Shown one piece after another: positions 43,265 through 52,785 of a DNA stretch of 64,000 bases. How positions within the stretch are numbered: position 1 is the stretch's first letter; each line of letters starts with the position of its first letter. The DNA is from Thozetella sp. PMI_491 (Eukaryota; Ascomycota; Sordariomycetes; Chaetosphaeriales; Chaetosphaeriaceae). The stretch lies in the NCBI GenBank assembly GCA_021432635.1, contig MU270030.1, forward strand, positions 1,128,464 through 1,192,463. The letters run 5' to 3'. Below the pieces are notes generated by a model. That model worked only from the letters and a program-made list of their open reading frames with translations, did no database searches and had not been told where the DNA came from. The position numbers and the translations under genes are program-made.

Positions 43265-43905
43265 CTAGGTAGGCGGCTTGAACACGCCACAGTATATACC
43301 ATCTTTCTTGGGCTCATTTGAATAACACCAGCAATACCCGCTGTTTTTTTTGGTGTTAATCAAAGCTAACGGACTGCGGAAAACAGTGCAAATATGAGGT
43401 GAAGGCACAAGATAGAATTTACTACAGCCTGCAATCATTCCGGGTTGAATGGGACTCGGAGTGGCTGCTGGGTTATGATCAACTAGGGCTCCCGTGGCAG
43501 TAGTCTGGCTAGTCTCGGTCACCGTGATCTCCGAGGTTACCGTGGTTGCTGTGATCGTATTTTCTGTGTCTGTGTCCGGGTTATCATAGCAGTCGCTATC
43601 TGGATCATCCGGGTCGCAGTCGGGATCCGGGTCCGAACTTCCCGGACGACTAGCGCTGGTGGTGCTGGATCGTGCGTAAAAGAGGTTGGCTCACTCCTGA
43701 CTCGAATGTGGTACTTTATGGCGAAGGATGTATCGCTGATATAGGGGTCCTGTTCGCCACATTTAATCCAGTCACTCCAGCGATGAGAGGTTGGATGGCA
43801 AGGCCTCGGAGCCAGAAGGTTAGTGGTTTCCCTTAGACAAAGATCATCTAGGAGGAGCTTTACAGGTTGATAGAAGCATGCTCCCCGAGGGGCGTAGTGG
43901 ATCAT
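43265..43905 (-). pseudogene. probable decayed LysM-type chitin-binding protein
   Basis: The segment near 43520-43400 reads TETSQTTATGALVDHNPAAT then PSPIQPGMIAGCSKFYLV, which is how many fungal LysM proteins enter a LysM domain (Thr-rich linker, P-x-P-x-Q-x-G-M, then C-x-K-F-Y-x-V). The rest should continue with a GDTC and N-P-A-V pattern. Instead it gives SPHICTVF and a short unrelated Cys-rich end (YCWCYSNEPKKDGIYCGVF), so the domain is incomplete. Upstream Asp/Thr-rich linker sequence and an RWSDWIKCGEQDPY stretch lie in different frames. I infer a broken gene rather than an intact one with introns. LysM proteins bind chitin outside the cell. Alternative: a divergent secreted protein whose introns I have not resolved. 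Confidence 0.4.
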
Positions 43906-45039
43906 TGAAATTCATATTAGGCATCAGCCATGTCAAGATAGCAATAGCTGCTCGCTGGGGTCGCATCTTGGTGCTGTCTGGGAGGTATAAACACTGTAAA
44001 TGATAGCGGCTTTGCTGGCAGAACTCAAGATAAAGCACTGTTTAGCTATGGTGAATCCGGTGATGTCGAAGAACGGTAGCTACCCGTATGAGAGAAGCTT
44101 GAATAGGCGGGATACCGTTGGGGAGGTCTATATATATCTGATGTCTTGGTGGGCATGGTTAAGCGTCAAGTACGCCGCGTTGTACGGATCAAGGTGGAGC
44201 GATCAATCCTTGCACTTTTTGGTTGTTCAAGACACGATCACGATGCTTAGCGTTGGTAGGTTTCTATTTGCGCGCTTAGAGCTTTCTCAAAGGGGGTGCA
44301 TCGCGGTGTTACCGGGCTTTGCTGATGCTGTCAGCCTTGCCTGCTCCCCTAACAATTCTTGGCGTGTTTCAAGGCCTGTTATGCCAACTTGTAGGCTCTC
44401 TTGTGCTTCCAACATCTATGTAAATTTCGCCTCAGTTGGCGGCCTTGGCAGCGATTGTGAGCAACACAAGTGCCTCGGTTTGGTAATTGATGGGGACAAA
44501 GCCGCCGCGTGCAAGCATTGCAAGGGTGTATTTGGCGCTATGACGGGCTAGGATTTAGCCGTCGTGAGTATCGCCGATTCTAGTGCTGCAAACCAACATG
44601 TAGGATTAAGCAGGTGATAAGTCTACCTAATAGTGCTTGGCGAAGCTTACATGGCTAGCTGATCAGCGGTAGGAAGGTGAACCTACCGTCCAGTTGGTGT
44701 TGGTCGGCCCGGTCTCACCCTCATAAAGCACCAGGCCGTTGCAAATCAACACGAGTAGTGGCGACGCTATTATTGTTAATTTAGTCTTGGAGGATTTGGT
44801 TAAGAGGCGACTAGTCGTAAAATGCCTCAAATGTTCACAGCTGAGCAGTATCCATGCATTCATATTGCCCTGCCCATTGCGATAGTAGAATTGGTGGCCT
44901 TAGATGATGCATTCCGCGCCCAGAAGTATTCTATAACACTACAAACTTAAGAGGAAGTGTCAAGGTGGGTAAATATTGAGGCTATAGAGTAGGACAACCG
45001 TTGCTATGGCACGCTACGCGCGATAAATTGTATCTTAGG
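43906..45039. other. unassigned region, one 183-aa frame of doubtful reality
   Basis: An ATG-started 183-aa frame lies at 44000-44551 plus, with scattered Cys near its end, but has no signal peptide, domain or codon pattern I trust. The rest shows nothing. Confidence 0.35.
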
Positions 45040-46014
45040 TCAGGCCATATATTCTCTCATTCTCTCCGTGGTCTCTTCGACAGCCTTCTTCTTGTCCCAA
45101 GATGTGCCGGGCCACCCCGCCTCTTTTAGAATCTCGATTCTCAGTGCCTCGAGCCCATCCACCTCTTCAGAGCGGCTGATCATGGTCACCTGGCCTTCGC
45201 TCCCTTCCTCCATGCTCGGGATCCAAGTTAGTATAGAGAATTGTTCCATACACATATCAAAGAAGGTTTTGATGCGGAAAACCCGCACATCCCTCCATTG
45301 TGCATTGAACCACTGACTAAGGTCCTGGCCTTCGTCGTGATAGTCGTTATAAACTAGATCTCCAAACAAAGCTGTATCGGGGAAGTCGCCGTCTTCCTTA
45401 GTCCAAACAATTGCGCCACGGCTGGTGTCACAATAAACATTGAATCCGTATTCTTCACATTTAGTCAAGCAGATGAGAGGGCTGCCAGGTGCGTCGGGTG
45501 CCTCCCTCTTCTCCAGCTCATGATCCCAGCTGTGTAGCTCAGACTTCCAGTTGTGCAGCCATGTGTGCTCCATGATTTCGCAACCTGATTCGGCATTCCC
45601 GAAGTATGGTAATTGTCGGATGAGGGCTATGACGGTGTCGTTGTAGCCCATCTTGCGGTACTCCTCGTACGGGATGGTGGGCCATCCGCCTGGAGGGGGG
45701 TACTCCACCCACTCGATGCTTTCACCAGCATGCATGCGCACTAAGAAATTGTAGAAGGAGCTAATGATAGACACTGTCTCCTCAAGATTATACGAAGAAG
45801 GTTGTACGGGAACGATAGCCATCTCGGAGCTGTCAGATCTGTGACCGTATGGGATGGCGAGCAAAGGAGGAAATGCGTCGGCTTGGGACGAGGCAATTGT
45901 TTTGTGGGGTCCTGTTGGCCGAGGTGCACTATATATACTATCTCCTTGTAAGGTACTGTACCTTCGATACCCCTGCATGGAAATCCTGGACCAATTATTG
46001 GGGCCCAAGGCCAT
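45040..46014 (-). CDS. conserved hypothetical protein, 324 aa
   Basis: Single exon. The frame extends a little beyond 46014, but the first ATG is there. The N-terminal part (NNWSRISMQGYRRYSTLQGD, YSAPRPTGPHKT, DAFPPLLAIPYGHRS) is proline/aromatic-rich and reads like a conserved fungal family of unknown function. The body is acidic and Trp/Tyr-rich (EWVEYPPPGGWPTIPYEEYR, EIMEHTWLHNWKSELHSWDH, FNVYCDTSRGAIVWTKEDGD, DLSQWFNAQWRDVRVFRIKT). It resembles the SMI1/KNR4 (SUKH) fold in feel, with the pattern G-x-I-V-W followed by an F-x-x-W-F helix, but I am not sure of this. No signal peptide or membrane segment. The C-terminus is a charged helix. It looks intact. SUKH-like relatives in fungi act in wall-integrity signalling, which is inference only. 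Confidence 0.72.
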   Translation of the reverse strand: MALGPNNWSRISMQGYRRYSTLQGDSIYSAPRPTGPHKTIASSQADAFPPLLAIPYGHRSDSSEMAIVPVQPSSYNLEETVSIISSFYNFLVRMHAGESIEWVEYPPPGGWPTIPYEEYRKMGYNDTVIALIRQLPYFGNAESGCEIMEHTWLHNWKSELHSWDHELEKREAPDAPGSPLICLTKCEEYGFNVYCDTSRGAIVWTKEDGDFPDTALFGDLVYNDYHDEGQDLSQWFNAQWRDVRVFRIKTFFDMCMEQFSILTWIPSMEEGSEGQVTMISRSEEVDGLEALRIEILKEAGWPGTSWDKKKAVEETTERMREYMA

Positions 46015-46809
46015 GTTAGATGTCGTACCAACGAGCTCCAGGTGGGGGAGATGGCTCAGGGCCAACAATCCTGCACAGCCTCGAAAATCTCATCGCGTTA
46101 TTGATTATAGGTAGCGTTGGTGTTGGTTACCCTGTTTCGTATAAAATAAAGAAAGTCGCTCTAGCGCCGGTATGCTAACAGTGTTCTTGGCATGTTCGGT
46201 TGTGTTCTGGCGCCAACTAGCCGAATGAAGACTTCACCCAACAGAACGTTACAGTAGTCCTGGAAGCGTAGAAAGCTAGTGACCGTCGCTAAATTAGCAC
46301 GGCTAGCTGTCCCTTCCGCATGGATAATATAGCCAACACTAGATATAGGTAGTACCATCGAGGGCTTAGGGTTATGATGTCTAAACTTAGCTTAGGCTAA
46401 TAGCTTCTACGAGCCTAGAGCTCGTCATGACCACCGTTTTAGGATATAAAATTCGCCAAGCACGGCCTATATACCTGCACATGCATACCGAATTATTTGC
46501 CTAATTCTGAGCTAGCTCCTTGATGCTTAGGTCTTTATCGACTGCATGTTGATAGGTTGTTGGAACCTCTTCCCTTCGGCATTCGATAGCGGTTACTGCA
46601 AGCAAGTTCCATGGTACCTTACGTTGAATATAGGAAGCGCAGGGCAAACCCCAGCATTAACCATCCTCTAGCCGAGATGCCCAGAAGAGATAGGCAGCTG
46701 ACCACTATCGGTGTTATTGACGGCAATGAAGTCCTTTCCTACCCTCTAAATGAAGACAGGGAACTTGAGGTTTTGCCGACTTTCTAGCGCAGTGGTGTTT
46801 GAAACGGAC
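46015..46809. other. intergenic, no gene seen
   Basis: Promoter region shared by the leftward hypothetical gene and the rightward secreted-protein gene. No gene. Confidence 0.45.
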
Positions 46810-46817
46810 TATATATA
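46810..46817 (+). promoter_or_regulatory. TATA box of the secreted-protein gene at 46940
   Basis: TATATATA, 123-130 bp upstream of the ATG. Confidence 0.5.
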
Positions 46818-46840
46818 CGGTCCTCCTCTGCTTCCTGCAA

Positions 46841-46898
46841 TCCAGCCTCCACCCATCACTTCCAGTCCAGCCTCCATCCATCACTTCCAGTCCAGCCT
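46841..46898 (+). repeat. 25-bp tandem repeat, 2.3 copies, in the 5' leader
   Basis: TCCAGCCTCCAYCCATCACT plus TCCAG occurs at 46841-46865 and 46866-46890 with one C/T difference, followed by a partial third copy (TCCAGCCT). It lies between the TATA box and the ATG at 46940, so it probably falls in the transcribed leader. The tract is CT-rich. Confidence 0.85.
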
Positions 46899-46939
46899 AG
46901 GCAACACATTCAACCAACTCCATCAAGAGCTACGTCAAG

Positions 46940-47488
46940 ATGCGCCTTACAGCTTTTGCCCCATTTCTCCCCCTCATTCTCGGCGGAATCGCCGTTCCAG
47001 TCGAACTTAACGTTAAATCTTATGATCTCTGTAAAAGCGACAAAAAGGTTGCTTTCTTCGTTATGTGGACTACCGAATGCTATGTCGGAAGCGGCAGAAC
47101 GTTAGGCATGCAGGCTGCGTTCGAGTGGTCGAGCGGTCTCTGCTTCCCTCTCCCGGACGATACACATGCCATAGAGCTCATAGAGATCGCCGAGGGTTGT
47201 CATCGTAAGCGCCTCATCCTCCTTATAAGACCCCACGCTGTGCGAGTAGCTGCTTTGAGTGGATACTAAGACTAGATACACGGTATGCAAATAACTAATG
47301 GAATTCTTTTTATAGTCCAAACCTTCAACGGCCCTACCTGCAATGATTACCCTAACAACAGGCTATTTCAATTACAGCCTGGCTGCCTCTGGACCGGCAG
47401 TAGCATTTTCAGGTCTTACACGGTTACCTGCGATAACAAGACAATCGATGAGTTGGTCGACAACGTTGGCGTGCCGATTTCTAAATAA
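46940..47488 (+). CDS. small secreted cysteine-containing protein, 2 exons, 145 aa
   Basis: Exons 46940-47204 and 47316-47488 (intron GTAAGC...TATAG). The signal peptide MRLTAFAPFLPLILGGIAVP is followed by a mature part with seven cysteines: DLCKS, ECYVG, GLCFPLP, EGCH, PTCND, PGCLWTG and VTCDNK. The spacing (LCxxL...GC...C...GCLWxG...C) resembles other short fungal secreted proteins of the effector-candidate type, but I recognise no named family. The frame is closed by the splice (CAT C|TC CAA), joining EGCHL to QTFNGPTCNDYPNNRLF. The gene has a strong TATA box and a tandem-repeat leader. It may be host- or stage-induced; that is inference. Confidence 0.78.
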
Positions 47489-48010
47489 ACGGAGCGAGCT
47501 GAGTGATCGGGAGACTCGTACAGGTATATAGTGAGCCGATCTAGTAATATTACCTTCGTTCAGATTAGTCCATATACCTGTGGGTGTCGTACTAGGAACA
47601 TATTGAACCTATTGGGATAAGTGGAGTAATTCCTGCTGTTAGGGAAGCATCGCGTTGACACTAACGCCGCACTCACCTATCAACCAGCCTTGTGCGTCTT
47701 GCGCGCAATTCAGGTATGAGTCTCTTATTCTCTGGATTAGGCGGAGAGGTATGTCCGATTTGTATAGTGCCCCGAGTAACGCTCTTGCTAAAAGACCCAG
47801 TGTTTATATGATCAGGCTAATGACTATTTTATAGTTATATTGCTGTGAGCGTTTGAACCGTAGCTATAGACCTAAATCATGCTAGAGTGTGGCGCGTCTA
47901 CGGTTTCTTTCTGCTATATACTTAATACTTCATTGCGTTGACCTACATCTCGTTATGAAATATGCCTTCGACTATATGATAATATGCAATAAGAACTGAT
48001 TATATTAATT
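47489..48010. other. intergenic, AT-rich
   Basis: No gene seen between the secreted-protein gene and dispersed repeat copy B. Confidence 0.45.
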
Positions 48011-48134
48011 AATCTACTAGCAGAGAGGAACCTCTGCCGCTCTTATATTGTCGCTGCATGCCGGAGCTCCCTAGTCCCCTGTGCTATAGTAGAGCTGATG
48101 CCAGCCACCGTTCCAGCTCGACCAGCTGTAGCAG
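48011..48134 (+). repeat. dispersed repeat copy B (about 124 bp)
   Basis: The less mutated partner of copy A at 41055-41178, in the same orientation. Like copy A it lies a little beyond the 3' end of a minus-strand gene (about 130 bp from the WSC gene stop; copy A is about 115 bp from the zinc-cluster gene stop). Confidence 0.75.
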
Positions 48135-48262
48135 TCACATACCCTAATAAATGCGGGCCCTTTGCACGACATTTTTATATATAAAGAAAGGCTGGTAGTG
48201 TTTATGGATTGTAACTTTATTGACATTGTCTGTTGTGCTTATAATCAGGTATATTGATGCAA

Positions 48263-49408
48263 TTAACTCAAATAGTGTCCTAAGTTGGAAGCTACTACAG
48301 CAGACCAAGGATGAGTCGAATCGACTGGGCACGTCTCCAAAAGTAGATTTGCAGCTGACAAAGTACCGTCGGATCCAATGGTAAAATTGGGTATGAAGCA
48401 ATCGTTGCATTTGTTGATGGCGGCCAAAGTGACAAACTTAATCTCAGCCGGAGAAACGGTATTCAAGATATAGGCTATGTAGACGGTATTGGAGGCGTCA
48501 GTAAAAGGAAGCGTACCATTGCCGTTCAGGGTGAATGATGTGGCTCGCGATTGAGGGTTTGTCGCCGAAGTTAACCACGATCCGTAGTAAAAGTTACCCG
48601 CGGACAACGTAGACACCATGTATCTATTGTCGAGGCCTCCCCCGGTGACCTCAAGGAAGAAGCCTGTTTGAGTAATGGGAAGTTGGTAAAGATATATACT
48701 AAGGTAATTGGAGCCGCCACCGCAGTTTTCAGCCGAGTTCCCAGCACATGTGGTGCTGCATGACGCCTCGGGGGCAGGGATGGCAGAGCTGGGAGCACCG
48801 GCGCAGAAACATCTGTTAATACCGTTCTCAACCGGCGCATACGTAGAGGGCAGCTTGAGGCAAAAGGCCGTGCACAATTCGACGGTTAGTTGGTTTGACG
48901 TCATATAAGTGGTACTGAACATGGCAGTGGGGTTGTTGTCGTTGTAGCATCCCTTGTAGGCCCAGCTAGTAGTAGGTGTCGGGGTAGCATTGGTCGAGGT
49001 AGAAGTTGTTGTAGCGGGTGGCTGGATGTTCCAGTCTTAGGCCATCAACATGCTGGGCCCGCCACACATCGGTGGCTGCTGCTGGTTTACTGTATTGCCG
49101 GTACATGGCATATAATAGTTGGTGATCGGTGCAACCTGGGCAATAGGGATACTCTCAACATTGCCGAGGATATCGCCACCGGTTTTGGTCATATCGTCGA
49201 CACCGCTATTGGTCAAAAGCCGAAGATAGAAGCCATGCCAGATGTTGGGAAACGCGCTGCAGTAGCTATCATGCGTGGGTTGAGAGATGCATCGTCTGTC
49301 GTGGCGAGTGAATTGGTTAGCCGAGTGCCGGGAGGATACCAGAATAGAGTGCAAGCGATTGGCAAACAAATCGACCAACACTTCTCTCGATGGAAAGCCG
49401 CGATTCAA
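48263..49408 (-). pseudogene. WSC-domain secreted protein, apparently interrupted by a stop
   Basis: The block at about 48980-48690 is a clear WSC carbohydrate-binding domain: YKGCYNDNNPTAMFSTTYM, MTSNQLTVELCTAFC, YAPVENGINRCFCAG, EASCSTTCAGNSAENCGGGS and NYLSIYLY. About 140 residues of beta-rich unknown sequence follow to the stop at 48263. A Thr/Pro linker (PPATTTSTSTNATPTPTTS) precedes the domain. Upstream, in the same frame, an enzyme-like segment (HGFYLRLLTNSGVDD, MTKTGGDILGNVESIP, TNYYMPCTGNTV, CGGPSMLMA) runs straight into the linker except for one TAA at about 49039-49037. I found no splice pair that removes it in frame. I could not identify the N-terminal domain or its true start. 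It is either a young pseudogene, a base-call error or an unusual splice. If translated it would be secreted and wall- or polysaccharide-binding. Confidence 0.55.
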
Positions 49409-50744
49409 TGAAGCTACCCACCCCTGTCGCTGCAGTCTACGATCAAGAGAGTCATGGCTATGTTGCGTGTATTAATCCACTCACAGAGAACGTATCTGCA
49501 TACGAGTTGCACTTCATCGTGAGCTGAGCACTTGCCACCGCAACCGCTACCTTTTAACTCTACATCCACCTTTCCATAGACAAACGTGTTAATTGTTCAA
49601 AAAAGTTCGCCGTTAAATTAGCTTTATATGCGACCGATTTCGTAACGGCTGTTAGCTCTTAGTGGGAGTTAGAATGACCGAATACGGCACTTGGGATCTT
49701 AAGCATTATACGAAAGCTCGGTTTTCTCGACATAACCAGCGCCACATATACGCCCCATTTAAAATCATTACAGTTGACTGAATATGGGTGTCTCGAATTC
49801 AATAGTGCGCAAACACACCAGGGCTTAACCTCAGCGAAGACATGCAGCCACGACAGCATCTCGTAGCTACGTAAGGTGGCTTGGAGGTGGTAGTAGCTAT
49901 TGCTCGTACCGAGACAGACCAAGAGGGCATAATTCTCTCGTTATCTCCTCAAAAGTGGCGGAAACGAGGCTTAGCCGTGACAGAAGAACCTGCTTGCAAC
50001 CTTCCGGAAAGGAGGGCGAGAGGACGTTAGTATGGCGTAGACTTTGGTCGGCGAAACTCTCTGTACCCTAAACCTCTTACACAACTAAACAAGCTTCTCT
50101 CTAATCCTGCGAGGCGGTCAAAATAATTTTATTCTCTGGTTGACCGAGTTTGTGTTTTCTTCTTGGGGAGTGAGAACTTGCCTGGAAGGTTCATATCGAG
50201 CCCCTTTCAGCCTAGAATAACCTTCAACGCTAACTGTTCCACAGGCGGCCTCTCTCCCGAGCCTAGAGGCGCACTGAAATGAGCTTGGAATTCGGCCCTA
50301 TGACAAAGCAGTATGACCAATAAGGACATGCAAAAACCGTAGGAAGATCTAAATCTTCATTAGCGCTCTGCTGAGACAATCGGTCTAAGCGAGCTTAGAA
50401 CTTTCGATATCCACCACGTCGAGGCTAGCCTGAGCCATTCAGTATCCCCAGAGGGTGTGTGCTGTCTTAGGCGGTGTTTCGAATACTAACAGACGAGAAG
50501 GTTTGGGCCCGTTAACGTCATGAGCTTCTTGCAACTATATTTCGAAATAGTGAGATAGAATTGTCTCGGAACATGACACAGTTGAGTTTGAGCTTAGTTC
50601 CTATAGTGTAATACTCTCTCAAGTATAAGTAGCATGCTCAAGCACCCCAAAGTAGTAGCGATGCAGCAATAAGGGTCAAAAATAGACAGCTCGAGATCCT
50701 AAACACATAGAATCCTCCCTTTGCTTAACTGTTTCCCTCATACG
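49409..50744. other. intergenic; may hold the 5' part of the WSC gene
   Basis: No defined gene. The first 100 bases may contain an upstream exon of the WSC gene. A TATAAGTA at 50624-50631 is 114-121 bp before the next ATG. Confidence 0.4.
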
Positions 50745-51347
50745 ATGCATTTCTCACGAACCATAGCGCTCGTGGCTGGGCTCACCACTACTGCCTTCAC
50801 CGCACCAACTGACTCTTCGCCTGCGGGATTCTTTCCTCCATACCAATCGGACGGCTTCTATATTACGCTCTTTGATCAGGCATACTACGGTGGACAGAGC
50901 ACCAGAATTTATCTTACCCGAGGAATCTGCCGTACGAACTCATCTTATCTCGTTCAGCGCACTTGCTCCTTGTATTGCACTTCAAGGGGCAAGCCCATGC
51001 TACTTTGCTAATTTCTCGGGTGCATAGAGGATGTTCCCCCGTCGTTTAATGACATGACGACTTCGATCCAGCTTGGACCGCCCGTTTCCTTCTGCCTCCT
51101 ATACGAGTGAGTCACCCACGTGAATGCCGGCGCCTAGAAATCATGCTAGGATACTTTGGTCTAATTTAGGATCACTGCGGGAAATAATGAGTTAAATTGT
51201 CTGACAATGCTTGTTAGGAACTATAGATGCAACGATGGCAGCAAAGACCAGGCGGGCACCTCCGCGGTATATTTTCCTGGGGTCATGGACCTCAGTTCAA
51301 CTGCGCCTTATTACAACAATATGGCCAGCTCTTTCAGGTGCATGTAA
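50745..51347 (+). CDS. small secreted protein, 3 exons, 147 aa
   Basis: Exons 50745-50931, 51028-51106 and 51170-51347 close exactly. The signal peptide MHFSRTIALVAGLTTTAFTA is followed by FFPPYQSDGFYITLFDQAYY, GGQSTRIYLTRGICQDVPPS, SFCLLYE, NNELNCL, NYRCNDG and a final NNMASSFRCM. Ending on a short aromatic-Arg-Cys motif and opening with YITLFD...YYGG are shared by a class of small fungal secreted beta-sandwich proteins. Five cysteines are present (GIC, SFC, LNC, YRC, FRC). The single-exon reading that stops at 51011 is wrong, since it runs into intron 1. Function is unknown; effector candidate by size and secretion. The neighbouring secreted gene at 46940 is not obviously a paralogue. Confidence 0.75.
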
Positions 51348-52386
51348 AATTATTTGCAGGGGACGTGCATCGCGTATTCGAGGAAGCGACGATAAGAAAG
51401 ACGGCACGCTGAAACCAAAAAGGCAACGGTGCATTGAGCGCTTGTTCACATCTAATAATTTAATTTCAATTTCCTCGTAGTGTCTCCAGGCTACATCATG
51501 TAATTCATCTAATAATGCGATATCAGATCACTCTGGTATACGTCAACGGCTTATTCCTGATAGATTTCGAACAAGCAAGAGGTCGCGACTCTGTCCCCGA
51601 TGGCATGGCGAAGACCTGTCGCGACTAGGCAATCGCGAATTCTTGAACACGAGATTACCATGTACAGGGCCAACCAACCATCTGCCATCGTGGTCCATCG
51701 CTTCGATCCAGAGCACTGATTCTTTTGTACTGCAATTTCACCCCCTTCCGGGCGTGTTAGAATACCTAGGCTCTTGCACGTTGCGCGAGCTGAGCGATGA
51801 AAGCTTTGGGTTAGCCCATGTTATAAGAACGAGTTGGTTAGCTTCGCAATGGTAAGGAAAATTAGAGGAAGCGCGGTCCTCAGGGCCTGCCCCTAGCTGT
51901 AAGTGCGGAGCGGGGTGCTAAGGTCAGAAGCTGATTAGAATCCTGAAAGGGAGAGAAGATTGCAGGGGTTTTTTTTTGGTCTGTGCTGGTCTAGCGAGAG
52001 CATGTTCGATGATCCTCATGGAAGAAAAAAATCGCAGTGAAAAAGTTGGTGCCTAGGTATTAGAGACATCGGAAGGGAGGAGCACGGGCCAGATTGGTGA
52101 CCCGTGCAGCCTGGCTTCCGGGGGAAAATATTGCGGTGAACCACCACAGCAAGCAAGAGGAGTGGCTCAAATTTGTTAGCTCGGCTAATCTCATCCTGTG
52201 TGGGCCTAGGTACACTGTACCTTGGTACTGTACGCTGTGGTGTTTCAGGCACCCCAATGGGCTTACTATGGGCCGGAGGCGCCGGATACTGCTAAGATAG
52301 GGTAACTTCCCTCTCCGCTCCGGAGTCGTCGAACGCCAAGACAACAAACAAGCCCGCTCAAAACACATACCTACACCGTCGCCACA
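51348..52386. other. intergenic, no gene seen
   Basis: Short frames only. The 300 bases before the DUF4267 gene have the minus-strand shadow of a long frame (52060-52836), which I reject. Confidence 0.5.
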
Positions 52387-52785
52387 ATGTCCATCCTCTC
52401 GCCCAGGTCGCCCTTCTTGCCCAACACGGCCGCCTTCATTGGCCTCGTCCCCACCCTCCTCGGCTTCTCGGCACTGGTTTGGCCCCGTTCCGTGCTCACC
52501 AACTTTGAGTTCCCGGCCCCGAAGACCCCAGACGGCCTGCGGCTGAGCGACTCCCTCTGCCAGCTCTTCGGTGTGCGCGATGTGGCCCTCGGCCTGATGG
52601 TGCTCGTGATCCGTCTGCGCGGGGACAGGGTCATGCTGGGCCAGTCTCTTCTTCTCGGCGCGCTGCTCCCCCTCGGCGATGGGGCCGTGAGCCTCAGTCA
52701 CATTGGAGGCGGCGCCTGGAAGCACTGGGCATTTATCCCGGTCATGGTGGCCGTAGGCGGAGCTTTGATGGGCTGGGGCCAATGA
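52387..52785 (+). CDS. DUF4267-type small integral membrane protein, 132 aa
   Basis: Single exon with four hydrophobic segments: NTAAFIGLVPTLLGFSALVW (about 13-32), VRDVALGLMVLVI (about 64-78), MLGQSLLLGALLPLGDGAVS (about 84-103) and HWAFIPVMVAVGGALMGWG (about 113-131). The layout (short polar loop with PKTPDGLRLSDSLCQLFGVRD, an R-D pair before helix 2, then a G-D-G turn at the end of helix 3) is that of the DUF4267 family of fungal and bacterial membrane proteins of unknown role. It often lies next to oxidoreductases or secondary-metabolism genes, but no such partner is here. The ATG context (CACAATGTCC) is good. It looks intact. Confidence 0.85.
   Translation: MSILSPRSPFLPNTAAFIGLVPTLLGFSALVWPRSVLTNFEFPAPKTPDGLRLSDSLCQLFGVRDVALGLMVLVIRLRGDRVMLGQSLLLGALLPLGDGAVSLSHIGGGAWKHWAFIPVMVAVGGALMGWGQ

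Noticed and set aside
44000-44551. 183-aa ATG-started plus-strand frame
   Set aside because: No signal peptide, domain or conserved composition. Some Cys near the end are not enough to call a gene.
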